A stretch of DNA of 64,000 nt from Saccharum officinarum (taxonomy: Eukaryota > Streptophyta > Magnoliopsida > Poales > Poaceae): positions 79,026,502 to 79,090,501 of the forward strand of contig CM036201.1 in NCBI GenBank assembly GCA_020631735.1. The letters are read 5' to 3'. Position 1 is the stretch's first letter. Every line of letters begins with the position of its first letter. Made by a program: the position numbers and the translations under genes. Under the pieces are notes generated by a model. That model did no database searches. It worked only from the letters and a program-made list of their open reading frames with translations, and was not told where the DNA came from. Shown here piece after piece: positions 45,910-58,457 of this stretch.

Positions 45910-47690
45910 CTTAACGGACTCGTCTCAAGTTAGTTTAGGTCGACCTCTACCGCTCTTTATATTATCGGCCCGCTTTAGAACTCCACTACGCACCGGCGCC
46001 TCAGGAGGCCTCCGTTGGACATGTCCAAACCATCTCAACCGATGTTGAATCAATTTCTCCTCAATTGGTGCCACCCCAACCCTATCCCGAATATCGTCGT
46101 TCCGGACTCTATCCCTCCTTGTGTGCCCACAACACCAACGCAACATACGCATCTCTGCTACACTCAATTGCTGGACATGTCACCTTTTTGTAGGCCAACA
46201 CTCAGCACCGTATAACATCGTCGGACGAATCGCCGTCCTATAGAACTTACCTTTCAGCTTCTGAGGCACCCTTTTGTCACAGAGGACGCCAGAAGCTTGA
46301 CGCCATTTCAACTAGCCGGCTGAAATTCTATGCCTAACATCTTCATCAATGTCTCCATCCTTTTGTAGCATCGACCCTAAATACCGAAAAGTATCCTTCT
46401 TGGCCACCACTTGCCCATCGAGGCTAACGTCTCCCTCCTCGTGCCTAGTCACGCTGAAATCACACCTCATGTACTCGGTCTTTGTTCTACTAAGTCTGAA
46501 CCCTTTCGACTCTAACATGTGTCTCCATAGTTCTAACTTCCTATTAACCCCTGTCCTACTGTCGTCAACTAGCACCACATCATCAGCAAAGAGCATACAC
46601 CAAGGGATATCACCTTGTATGTCCCTTGTGACCTCATCTATCACCAAAGCAAATAAATAAGGGCTCAAAGCTGACCCCTGATGCAGTCCTATTTTAATTG
46701 AAAAGTCACTGGTGTCGCCAACATATGTTTGGACAAACGTCACCACATCCCTATACATATGCTTGATGAGGGTAACATACTTAGTTGGGACTTTGTGCTT
46801 TTCTAAGGCCCACCATATGACATTTCTCGGTACTTTGTCATATGCCTTCTCGAGGTCAATAAAGACCATGTGCAAGTCCTTCTTCTGCTCCGTATATCTC
46901 TCTCTATCAATTGTCGTAATAAGAAAATCGCCTCCATGGTCGACCTACCAGGCATGAATCCAAACTAATTTTGGGTCACATGTGTCACTCTCCTTAGGCG
47001 ATGCCCGATAACCCTCTCCCAGAGCTTCATCATATGGCTCATCAACTTAATCCCACGGTAGTTAGTACAACTTTGAATATCTCCCTTGTTCTTGAAGATA
47101 GGTGCTAATATACTTCTCCTCCATTCTTCAGGCATCTTGTTAGACCGAAAAATAAGGTTAAAAAGCTTAGTTAACCATACTATCGCTTTAGCGCCTAGGT
47201 ATCTCCACACCTCAATGGGGATACCATCAGGGCCTATCGCTTTACCTCCCTTCATCCTCTTTAAAGCCTCTCCGATCTCTGCCTCCTGAATTCTCCTCAC
47301 AAAGCGTCTGTTGGTATCGTCAAATGAGTCGTCCAACTCAAGGGTAGGACCCTCATTCTCTCCATTAAACAGCTTGTCGAAGTACTCTCTCCATCTGTCC
47401 TTGATCTCCTCATCCTTCACCAGAAGTCGATCTGTCCCATCCTTGATGCATTTTATTTGGTTGATGTCCCTTGTCTTCCTCTCGTGGATTCTAGCCATCC
47501 TATAAATGTCCTTCTCCCTTTCATTCGTGCCTAGCTGCTGATAAAGGCCATCATACGCCTGACCTTTTGCTACAGTCACAGCTCGCTTTGCAACCCTCTT
47601 CGCTATTTTATAGCCCTCGATGTTGGCTGCACTCTTGTCATGGTGGAGACGCTTGAAACACTCCTTCTTCTCCCTAATAGCCCTTTGCAC
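45910..47690 (-). pseudogene. LINE reverse transcriptase
   Basis: From 47690: a charged linker, then KAIGPDGIPIEVWRYLG and YRGIKLMSHMMKLWERVIGH. TAG at 46965-46967 is followed by FGFMPGRST in the original frame, then a frameshift near 46920. From 46875: [37 protein letters not shown] and the catalytic [10 protein letters not shown] (ADD codons near 46579-46590). TAG at 46312-46314 and TGA at 46180-46182 break the C-terminal part, which contains MLRWCCGHTRRDRVRN and QHRLRWFGHVQRRP. Domain content is complete, but it cannot be translated as one protein. Confidence 0.87.
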
Positions 47691-47705
47691 CTCGTCATTC
47701 CACCA

Positions 47706-48650
47706 TCATGTGTCTTTCGCTTCCCATTTGGCTCCCCTACTCATGTCAAACACTTCCGAAGCCACCTTCCAGACACATGTTGCCATCTTTAGCCACATGT
47801 CGTCGGCATCTTCTCCTTCTTCCCAAGGCTCCTCGTCTAGCATCCTCTCCTTAAACGTTTGCGCTACTTTCCCTCTAAGTTTCCACCACTTCGTTCTCGT
47901 AATCTTGGCCCGTTTGTCTCGGTGGACACGTACCCGAAAGCGAAAGTCCGCCACCACAAGCTTATGTTGAGAGACAATACACTCCCCAGGTAACACCTTA
48001 CAATCAAAGCAAGCACGTCTATCCTCCCTCCTTGCAAGGATAAAGTCGATCTGGCTCGAGTGTTGTCCACTACGAAAGGTTACTAGATGAGATTCCCTCT
48101 TCCTAAAGAGGGTGTTCGCTATCAATAAGTCATAGGCCAGCGTGAAGTTCAAAACATCCTCCCCCTCTTGATTCCTACTACCATACCCGAACCCCCCGTG
48201 CACCCGCTCGAAACCTACATTAGTCGCACCAACATGGCCGTTGAGGTCTCCTCCTATAAAGAGTTTCTCGCTGATAGACACGGTACTAACCATGCTATCA
48301 AGATCTTCCCAAAACTGTCTCTTGGTGCCCTCGCTAAGACCTACCTGAGGGGCATAGGCACTGATCACATTCAGAGCCAAATCTCCAACTACCAGCTTGA
48401 CCAAGATAATCCGGTCGCCTTGCCTCCTAACATCAACGACTCCATCCTTAAGGCTCCTATCGATCAAGATGCCTACACCATTCCTACCCAATGTTGTCCC
48501 CGTGTACCAAAGTTTGAAGCAAGTATCCTCTACCTCCTTCGCCTTTTGACCCTTCCATTTAGTCTCCTGAACACATATAATATTTACACGCCTTCTAATT
48601 GCTGCATCGACTAGCTCTCTTAGCTTACCCGTTAGAGACCCTACGTTTCA
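47706..48650 (-). pseudogene. LINE endonuclease domain
   Basis: Open from about 48647 to 47709. NVGSLTGKLRELVDAAIRRR and NIICVQETKW hold the N-terminal catalytic Asn and Glu; NVISAYAPQ, GGDLNGHVG, SQIDFIL and HKLVVADF follow in the order of APE-type endonucleases that nick target DNA. TGA at 48648-48650 replaces a codon expected to be Trp, and TGA at 47706-47708 interrupts a Trp run (DT-stop-WWN) before the next segment. Confidence 0.85.
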
Positions 48651-48767
48651 GCTACCTAGACGAAACCTAGTTGGCTCGGCTAGCTTCCTTACCCTTCGCA
48701 CCCATCGAGAGAAGTGCGAAGACCCTTGCTCATTTTTCACTACACCCGGACGTAGACGACTTCTTCA

Positions 48768-49303
48768 GTCTACAAATATATTGAGACATCACACATAATG
48801 GATCAAAATCAATAGTATTCTTGCCCCTCTTCTCCTATAAATAAAAAACCAATCTACCCTACAAGCTGAGTGATCTGCATAACCTGTAACAACTATTACT
48901 TACGCTCGTCCTTGCTTCTTCTAACTTTATATGACATGATAAACGGCTCAGATCCACTCGATATGTTTTTTCTTACTTTATAGGGGGCATGTGTGTAAAC
49001 CATACACTTCTACCGGCCACTTTAATTCATTCTCGCTTCATATAAAAGTACTAACCCAGAATTGGTCAACAACTTGGATGAAACTAACCCTCCACAATTC
49101 TACATCAACACACACGTGGGCCTTATTTAAATGGACAAGATGTCATGGCAATACTTTTAATATAATGCACTCGTAGTCCCATAATAAGCCGTACATATAG
49201 ACATATATTGGCTAGATGGGTCGGGCCCTACAGATGACACAGGGCATGACCTAATTAAGCACAACACTAGCACGGCCCGACCTAGTACGCTAGCACAATC
49301 TGA
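48768..49303. other. Intergenic, nothing recognised
   Basis: Genomic DNA between the LINE and the GH36 fragment. No signal is supported. Confidence 0.35.
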
Positions 49304-49530
49304 CAGTAGTGGACTTCTATATATTCTTGTTTATTGTCGGTTAATTGTTATACCTTAAAACCATTTAGTGCCTTTATAGCATTCTTAAGATACGGAACTA
49401 AATAAACAATCTGGTGTTATTGGCGCCTTCAACTTCCAAGGCGCTGGTTCGTGCTAAGTAGGGAAGAAGAATCTCATTCATAATGAGCAGCCGGGATTAT
49501 ATATGGTGAATGGTGTCATCCAGGTAGGTC
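49304..49530 (+). pseudogene. SIP1/raffinose-synthase pseudogene fragment
   Basis: Matches the end of intron 11 and the first part of exon 12 of the GH36 gene (about 32147-32385). The shared blocks include CAGTGGACTTCTA, TATTGGCGCCTTCAACTTCC and GTAGGGAAGAAGAA. In the frame of the functional exon the codon after KIRN is TAA. The match ends at GTCATCCAG|GTAGGT, which looks like a splice donor absent from the intact gene at this point. This suggests descent from a related paralogue with an extra intron. It is too short and damaged to function. Confidence 0.85.
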
Positions 49531-50240
49531 TCTTTTGATTAATTTAGGTGTGTGTGCTTTCTACTTTTCTAGTATTGTTTTTTCAGCAGTTACTCTTTAT
49601 ACATAAAAACACCCGCCTGCAATTGTGGAGCATCCTCGCCCAGTTTGATCCCATTTTGAGACCACCCGGTGTCGCATGGGGTTTTGTCACCGTACATGAG
49701 ATGAGAGCGTGCTTATGCGTGTGAGATTTTTTTTTTTGAATAGATGTGTTCCGAGTTTTCTCTCGTGGAGTCTCATCTGTATTTGAACGCGTGGTGCGCG
49801 TGGATGTCTATTTGGATTCTTTCCTGACAAACCAGTGCTCAAGGCAACTTTAAAGAAATGGTGTGAAATTTAAGTGAAATAGTAGAAAGAATTAGGATTT
49901 GTTATGTAGTATATATGTTATATGTTAAAAAATTCAGAGCAATCTGACTCGAAACGCTTGAAATTCACGGAGCGTAGAGTAGAGATTCCGAATGCCTACC
50001 AAAAAAAAGAACAGATCAAATCGAACCTCTTATACCGAAATCAATAGTTTGACGAATATTGAAGTTAAGAGAACACATATGTATTATAGTGAACCTAGGT
50101 AGTTTGTTTCCCGATTCAAAAAAAAAGGTAGTTTGTTTCCGAGAGAAATATAACTACAGATAAATATCAAATTATAATAGAGCATTGTTTCATAATTCTG
50201 TATCACGCTTATGCACGAAGTCTTGAAAGTATATTCATGC
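49531..50240. other. Intergenic, nothing recognised
   Basis: AT-rich with a T10 run near 49727. No gene or defined element recognised. Confidence 0.35.
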
Positions 50241-51308
50241 ACTTCACGTAGGACCATGCTAGCACCTGGACGTCCGGTCCGTGCACCTGCGTGTTGCCGC
50301 GCCTGCTGGCTTGCTACGCTTGCCCGTGATTTTTCACGCCCCACGCCTGCTGCTGCTGGATCCGCGCGTGCTGCTGCTACGCCTGCCCGCGTGCTTCGCG
50401 CCCTGCGCGTGCTATTGTTGTACCTGCTAAGGAGAGCATGTGTGTGAGTCCCGTCCAGCTACATGCGAGAGAGAGGGTGGGAGCACAATGCGCGTACCCG
50501 TGTTGACCCCGGCTGCACGCTCCACCGTGGGGGACCGGCTGCATGCTCTACTGTAGGAGACCAAGGCTGATGGTACAGGGGGCCTGATTCTGCGTCCGTT
50601 GGGTGCTGGCCCACTCTGGCGCTCAGCATGCGCGCATGCACTTTGACTAGGGAGTGCTCAGCCATTTGGGCACTGACCGCCCGTTGTGTGCACGTCCGAC
50701 TGTTAGACCTGACCCACATGACAGAGATAGACAGTGCTTGATGGGTGCGTGCAGTGTGTGCGAGCCCACGAGCTAGAGCGCGTGGGGAGCAACACTTGCT
50801 GCAACATACTGAAATCGGGTGAAACAATGAAAACATACGTTTGCAACATATGTGTATAACCACTACAACATATAACATCATCCAGCTAAAACACTTACAA
50901 CATCTGTATGAAATAGGTGAAACATTTAAAATATACACTTGCAACATATGTGTATAGCCAATGGAACATATGCAACATCGAGGAAAAAACATGCAATATA
51001 TAGATGAAACAGCTGAAACATTTGGAAAACACACTTGCAACATATGTGTATAGTCACCGCAACATATGCAATATCCTGATAAAACACTTGCAACATATGT
51101 TTAAAACAGATGAAACATTTGAAACATACCCTTGCAATACACATGTATAGCCATTGTAAAATGTAACACTAGATCTACTTTTGCAACATCTAGATAAAAC
51201 ATATGCAACATGCATCTGAAACGTACTGTTGCAACACATGATCATCTACTTGTTGCCGCTCAATGAAGGTTGACGCAGGTGAGGGTGGCGCGCGACGCGA
51301 TGCACGAG
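50241..51308 (-). repeat. Composite repeat, first part (interrupted by the LTR element)
   Basis: GC-rich at 50241-50790 (CTGCTGCTGCTGGATCCGCG and similar), then units of TTGCAACATATGTGTATAGC and GATGAAACA(T)TT(T)GAAACA from 50800 to 51240. Reverse-complemented, the units match the family at 230-640. The LTR element inserted at 51308, and the rest of the GC-rich side resumes at 59925. Confidence 0.65.
51304..51308. repeat. Target-site duplication, left (ACGAG)
   Basis: ACGAG directly before the 5' LTR; repeated at 59920-59924. Confidence 0.88.
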
Positions 51309-52473
51309 TGTTGATGGTAGTTAACAACTATATTTAACCATAAATAAAACATGTATAAGGGCACATATGAGACCACCAAGAAAGGTTTAGGGTTTAAATT
51401 GACAAATTCCACGAGTTTTGGTGAATTTGTGATCTCTGCAGGATTTTTCTAGAAAACCATCAAAGGGAACCTATTCGTCAAACGAAATCAAGGAATTATT
51501 CTGCGGCATATACATGGGAAGGTTTTAGACAACACCAGAGGACACCACGCCGAGGCGGGGCCCGAGAGCCGCTAGTGGGACCGGCCGGTCCTACCCCTAT
51601 GCTGGCCGGCACCCCCTGGTGCCCCTTCACCTCCATCTTCTAGAATGTTCCTCCACCGTCTCCTAGGGTTGCATCCACACCGTTCCTTAAGTCGGTTTGA
51701 TCCAATGGCTCATGTTGGACCCTCTGGGCTATATAAAGAGACCTTAGCCCCCTCTCTGAGGCATAAGTCATTTGGAGAAGACAAAAACCCTAATCATCCT
51801 TAGAGCTCCTTCAGTTTTTAGGACATAGCTAGTTAGGCTAGGTCTAGAGGAAGGCAAGCAGATCTTCGCTTGGATTCCCGACATTGTCAAGAGCTTGGTT
51901 TGGTATAATTCTTGTACCCCTCTTGCCCTTGTATCTCCATTATTTTTTTATGCTTTGGTACAATTATATGATATTCATATTCATATTCACCTTATTCATG
52001 TTCTTGGTTGCAATGTTTATAGTCTACTTTGGTTATATAGTTAGGTTATCATCATATTTATGCTTAAATTCGTATAGCATTCACTCCAATGTTCATAGGG
52101 TGGGTGGTAGAGACTATGTAAGCGTGGTGCTTATATACTATTTACCTACGAATACACTCTATATTCCGGGTCATGTGGTAGATCATGGATGTGACACTCT
52201 CGTTGAGTCATTTGTAGTCCACTCTACGAATATAGGTCATGGAAGTAGGGCCTAATTACGAAGGAAGAGAGATTTTTGTGCTCAAACTTCCCTAGGTAAT
52301 GCTCCTTATGTAGATACGATGATGATCTTAGCCATGATTACTAGGTGTAATTGCACTAATCAACATTTGCTTTAACTTATAATTAATGATGACTTAGGAA
52401 TTATTCCTCTAATATTCTAACTTGACCATGTTAATGCCATAGATTAGAGTGCTCTGAGTGATTTATCATTAAT

Positions 52474-52562
<89 letters not shown>

Positions 52563-52791
52563 GACTTACCCCTGTTGTGAGTAGGATCATGGTTATGGTT
52601 TACTTCTCCATTAATAGTATAAGTTATCAATATATCCTACCAGACCTTCCCTGTGGTAAAATATAAATAACGATACCTAAAATACTACCGGGTAAAGTGC
52701 TATAATGGTATATTATCTGTGTGCTTGCAGATTTCTTATTGTTGATATAATCTTTCCTCAGTTACAAGTGCCATGTTAATAAATACCAACA
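51309..52791 (+). repeat. 5' LTR of the noncoding LTR element
   Basis: 1483 bases, TGTTGATGG...CAACA. It contains GGGCTATATAAAGAGACC near 51727, a strong TATA box for the element. It is longer than the 3' LTR mainly because of the TA microsatellite. Confidence 0.9.
52477..52559. repeat. TA dinucleotide microsatellite
   Basis: About 41 uninterrupted TA units inside the 5' LTR. The matching position in the 3' LTR (about 59640-59660) has only the short imperfect CATATACATATTTT, so the array expanded after insertion. Confidence 0.95.
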
Positions 52792-52799
52792 AACATTTC

Positions 52800-52819
52800 T
52801 GGCGCCGTTGCCAGGGAAG
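52800..52819 (+). other. Primer-binding site of the LTR element
   Basis: TGGCGCCGTTGCCAGGGAAG, eight bases after the 5' LTR, complementary in type to a tRNA 3' end ending in CCA. It fixes the element's orientation as plus. Confidence 0.8.
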
Positions 52820-55800
52820 GTAGCTAGGCAATTAAAAGGAATATTGATAAAGTTATAGTTATTGATGTGATCTAGATAACCATTAACCCCTGCTCAAGCA
52901 GGATTACCCTTATTTGTCTACTTTTATATCTTATGCAGGGTAGTGAATAACCGGTTTTCGACCTTTCGGCAAGCTTCCACAAGAAAAGAAGAAACAAATT
53001 GAAGAACTCAAGATTAGAGAAAGAGGTTGACGTCCCAAGAATTAAAATCACATCTCAAGTGACGGAGATAGACGCTACATTACTCACAAATTCCATCATG
53101 TGAGTCATGATAAGTATGATTAAGAAAATGTGAGATAGTCTTGCTCATGGACTTTAAATTTGATGAGTAGTTATCCTTTTAATTCTTGTATTCCACTGCA
53201 TGCTTACTTTGAATAATTCATGTATCTACTCTGTTTAGTTTATGTTCAAATCCACGACATGTTTAGTTCTATTCATATATCCATCCCACTTGCATCCTTA
53301 TTAAAAAAATATGGACACATGAAGGTTCAGGTATGAAAAAAAAGTGAGCACATGAAGGCTCATGATTAGTTATTAAAAAAGAGAGAAAAATAACTCACAA
53401 TGATCATGCTCTTTTCCATCTCTATTTGAATAAATCTCTATGGTACTTTTGTTCTACCTATGTTTACTATAGTATGTTTAGGTTTGGAGGTATCTTTATA
53501 CATCTTTTAAAGTAAACATGATGCTTAGTTTAAATCAAGATGTGTGTGATCTTACTTTCAAAGGTCTTTTAAATTAAGCGTGGTGCTTATATTAAAATAC
53601 CTTCCTCAATCAAATTAGATATAAAGTTTAGTTTGGTTGTTGAACTAAAACTTGTTGTAGTAGATATTGGATATTTTATCAGACTAACCCCTGCAGGAAA
53701 TTTTCAAACTCAATCCGGGTAAGTCAAGAGATGAATTCACATCGAAGATGAATTCAGGCAAGTGAACTCTAATAACTTTGCAGAAAAAAGAAGACTCAGC
53801 TCATTCTTCGTGAAAGAAGAACTATGAGTATCTTTTGTTGTAAGTTATATTTACCTTGAACCATGTTAAAATGCAGCAAATACATAGAACATGATAGATA
53901 AAATCTATGCTGAACAATCCTAAAACTGTGCATCCTCCTATTAGCATAGAGAAAAATCATAAAAAGTATGGACAACAAAAACTCGTGTTTCAAATTTATT
54001 ATATTCCCTCGGGTATGTGTCCATTAACATTTTACAGGAAGAATGAATATAAGTTGTGCCTGCCCATGATTTAGTATGAACCTGTGAACAACCAAACCAC
54101 CACTTCAGCAATGGAATGAAGAGAAAATAAGATAAGTGCCACAAAAAGGATTTACAATAAAAGCACTTACTCACAGGAAGTGGATGGACGAATCAACTGG
54201 TCATGAGTAACGTCGAAGGCAGCCTTCCATTGAGCCTTTTTAGGACTCAAGCTAGGAGGCTGATGAGAAGCAGGGAGCAACTCACCTCATATCAGCCAAT
54301 TAATGCATGTTTTCATCACCCTAAAAAATACCATCTCACATGTCAATAACAAGGACCAAGATGACGAGATGCCACCACATCATTGATGAGGACATCGTCA
54401 CGCTAGACACACCGACGCCATGGTCTTCTCTAAGTTGCAATTCGTCCCCAACTCAGCTGTCACGTCGCCCTCGGATTCAGTAGACACGTCGTCACTGTTT
54501 TGGTCATAATTTTCTCATACGACATCAAAACGGGACGTTCTTGGATGCATTAGAAAGGAGACGACGACGCCATTGTTTTGGATCTGGTCCCAGTTCTAGA
54601 AGGTCCGTGGATTATTCTGTGTGACCATGGCAAGGTGCTACGTCACCTATTTGGGCCAACTTGGCCATGTATCGTGTCGGGCCTTAAGTCCAAGTTGTGG
54701 GCGCCTAACCCCTGGCCGTCCCCAACCCTAGGTCGAGTCTTAGACTATAAATACAACCACCACCACTGCTAGACAATTAGGTTTCGTTTAGAGTTTAGTT
54801 TTCCATTGAGAAACTGAATCGTTCATTGTAACTGTGGTGACAAATCCTTTTACAGTGATCCAGGGCCCCTGTTCTTGATCTCCTCCACTGTGTCGATTAG
54901 TCCTTTGGAACCGAGTTCTCGAACCCTCTATTGATATTTGCGTCATTCATATTTATAATTTCAGATTGCGTATTTTACCTTCTTGCTTGTGCTCTTCGAT
55001 TCGCTTGCAGAAAAAGCTTTCTTGGCGAGGTCAATCAAGTTATGCTTGGTTGATAACCAACGGAGCAGTGGTGTAACGGTTGCAGGGTTTGAATCGTGTC
55101 TAATTTGAAGCTGGATTGCCATCGTCGAGATCTCTACAAATCGAATTTACCGGTTACCTCTCGAAAGATCGGACCTGTACTCATCAATCATGACGTACAT
55201 TCTCGATCAATGGTCTATCTATGGTGTCTTGTAAGGCCTTAAATGACCATAATCACACAAAAAGACACCCCTACGCCATTGAAGATGAAGTTTCCATGCA
55301 AATTCCAATGAAGATCCTTCTTTAACCATTAAGGCGTCTACTGCGTTGTTAACAAACAAAGAAGAACAACTCTCCGCCATGTCGCTAGAAGACAAAAACA
55401 ATCAAGGAGGAACTACAGTTTGCATCTTCAATGGACCCCAACTCGTCAATCAAGAATAAAAAATCAAGAAAGGTTGATGAAAGAAGAGCATGCAATTATT
55501 CGTATTTCCATCGGATGGTGAAAAGGCAAAGCTTAATGTAAGGCAGGGACCTGTTTAATGGACCATGAGCTATCACCAATGGGTAAATCAGATAAGCCCC
55601 CCTCCTTCAGGTATGTTTGTCACTACTCACTCCAAAAGAAGGAAGGATAAAGACATAAGGTACATTCAACCAAACATTATGCAACATTAAAACACAATCA
55701 TGTGAGAGTTCTATCATCCAAAGTTGATTATGCGTTTTGCAAAATTCAAGTATGGGGGATGGAGTTCTTTAAAACATCTCATGCCATGTTGCTAATTTGT

Positions 55801-58457
55801 CTTGGTCATCTCTACTTTTATATCATGCTTGCTCAATCACTAACAAATAAAAATTTAAACAATCATGTTCTTTTGGTTCACCATACATATTCTTATTTCT
55901 ACTTGAATAAATCTCTTTAGTCTTTTAATCTTTCTTGTCCTATTATAAGTATGCTTCAGAATATTATTGAAACACAATTATCAAAATATACTTGTATAGA
56001 ATTTGGTTGTATATGTGGACTAATCTTTGCAGGAAAATATTTAAATTTTATTAGGAATGTTAGGAGATCATTCATAGAAATAAATCAAGGTTAGAGGTAT
56101 TCTTTAAAACAATTTCACACATCTTTGCCTTGTTGAAAATTTGAAGTAGTGGTGAATAATAAAGGCATATGATTTTAAACATGGGATACAGATTGACCTT
56201 TAACTCCTTGGCAATACTATTCTTACTTTAAATTATTTGTATACTCCTTCAGGTATGTGTTGTCTACTAATCCCTTGTAGAGAAAAAATAATGAGGAGCA
56301 GAGGGTCTGAAGAGTGAGAAAGGAGTGCAACATATGAGACAAGATGCTCATGAATAATCCAAGATGCAAGGAAGAAAGAGACCACTGTAAGTCATCTACC
56401 CTTCATCATATGGTGTCATCACGCTATAATAATGAAGGTAACATCTTAAGATAAGTGGTCATCATTTTCCTCTTGATCTTGATATGCACATAAATGAAGA
56501 CACAAACATGTTAGAGTTACAACTTTGATTGATTCAACCTGATTTGTTCTTTAAGTTTGTTCATGGCACCATTCTCTTAATCTCGATCTTAACCAAACAA
56601 GCTAAAATACTTATCTCTGAAAGATGATAGTCATAATCATGTAAACTTTGATACATTACATAACGATATACAATTCTTTCATAGGTTAAGCAACTCCACT
56701 CTTTTTACCACAATAAAAATGCTACACTCATGCTCATGCTTTTGATCTTATCGCCCATGTTATAAATGAAAAATGTACACAACATCAATCTTATCATGTC
56801 TAAGGCTAGAGAAGAATGAATAAATTTCTAGTTCTGTTGATGTTTTTCCACTAACAGAGCCCATGCACTTGATCTCTGTCTTGTCCTTATAAGCAGAACA
56901 CATTTCAAACAAAATGTGCGGAGAGACAATCCCCCAGACTCTACAAGTGGAAGTTCCAAACTGGTAATAATGAGGCACATAAGATTATCACCAAAGATTG
57001 GTTTCAAAACGCTGAACAAGGAGGAAGAAGAAGGTGGCACCACCATTGGGAGTGCCACTAATGAATGAACCACCACAAGAATCCTCATCCTTAAGAGCAG
57101 ACCGAGGTACTCGATTAGTGAACTACCACAAGAAAGAGCCCTGTTCGGAGGACTTTAAAAATCCGAACCTTTGCCTAAGGTAAAATCGGTAGTTATCCAT
57201 ATTTACTTTTTAGCATTGCATTAGAAAAGAAAACAAAAATTTTATTATTCCATCATAAACCTTAAGCCCCATATGAATGATTTTCATGGTGTGTAAAAAC
57301 CTGTAAAAAAATTCATCATGGTGGCATAAAAATAAAAATACCATGCCATTTTCTGCATACATATTTTCTTTTCTGCATTATAAAAATAAGAAAATTTAAA
57401 AATATAAAAAATACATCATATTAAAATTCTATCAAAAGAAAAGTTGTCTAAACCCACAAGAATAAATCCTCGAATGGTTGACTGCTAACCCCTTATCCTA
57501 ATATAAGACTCGAGTTTTTGGTGTTCTTGTTAGAGTATTTTGCAGGATGGTACATATGATCAAGAGCTAGTTCATCTGGTTGACCTCATCTTACTCCACC
57601 CAAAGTACATCTTTCTGAATCAACCTCCGGGTGGATAAGATGGACGTTCGCTGACAAACATGCTCTAAAAAGGATCACTTAACTTTCAACAACCGATCAC
57701 GACAACATCTAGCTCGGAGAGGAGCATCCCCCATGTATCTAGCTAAGTATTTCTTTCTATTTTCAGTTTTACTATTTTTGACTTTGCTTTCTATTAGTTA
57801 AAAGAAATAAAAAGATGAATAACTAAGAAAACAAAATAAAAATTTATCCTAAATTAATTATATATATATTAGTAAGGTGTGATCTTAAAACTTTAAAAAC
57901 AAAATAAAGAGTATGTATTGCAAGTACATCTTGATTTGATTGTATGACTTAACTCTTTTTTTATCCGAGGGTTGACTTTACAATATATGTATTGCAAGTA
58001 TGCTCTTTCATATTTTCTTTATTCCTATGAGATCTACATAAGCCTTAGTTATAGGAAGAGAAAGACATAACATCACTGTTGCCTTGGTAAGGATCCACAA
58101 ATACCACATATATTGAGAGACTTAGAGTGTCATACAATAGAAGCTCTAAATTTTATTTTAAAAACTTGCAAAAACTTTGAAATAATGGATGAGCAAAGAA
58201 CTTGAGACATAGTGCTTTACTTGATTGTTCTGTGTTTCAATTGCTCAAGACCCAAGTGAAGGCTAAGGAGCTCTATGGTTGAAGGTAATATGTGTAAGTT
58301 TGAAAGTCAGATCGGTTTATTCTAATCTGAAGAAGAATTTTTGTTTGAACGTTTATGTACTTTTAAGGCGTGAAAGCATTGAAGCAACTCCTGATCTAAC
58401 TTTTTGTTGAGTTTAGCTTTGCTAAGGGACTACCAAAGGTTAAGCTCAGGGGAGCTT

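Larger units (their letters stand above)
45678..48757 (-). mobile_element. RTE-type LINE, near full length
   Basis: Minus-strand non-LTR retrotransposon flanked by 10-base target duplications GACTTCTTCA (45668-45677, 48758-48767). It encodes an apurinic-like endonuclease followed by reverse transcriptase. Its 3' end is not poly(A) but a GTT microsatellite (45678-45715) preceded by CTTGCTTGGGACAAAAGGCT, the signature of plant RTE elements. About 3.1 kb. Coding is interrupted by a few stops and a frameshift. Confidence 0.92.

Noticed and set aside
55055..55100. tRNA-like GGTGTAACGGT and GGGTTTGAATC
   Set aside because: The two box-like words are too close together and no cloverleaf can be drawn.
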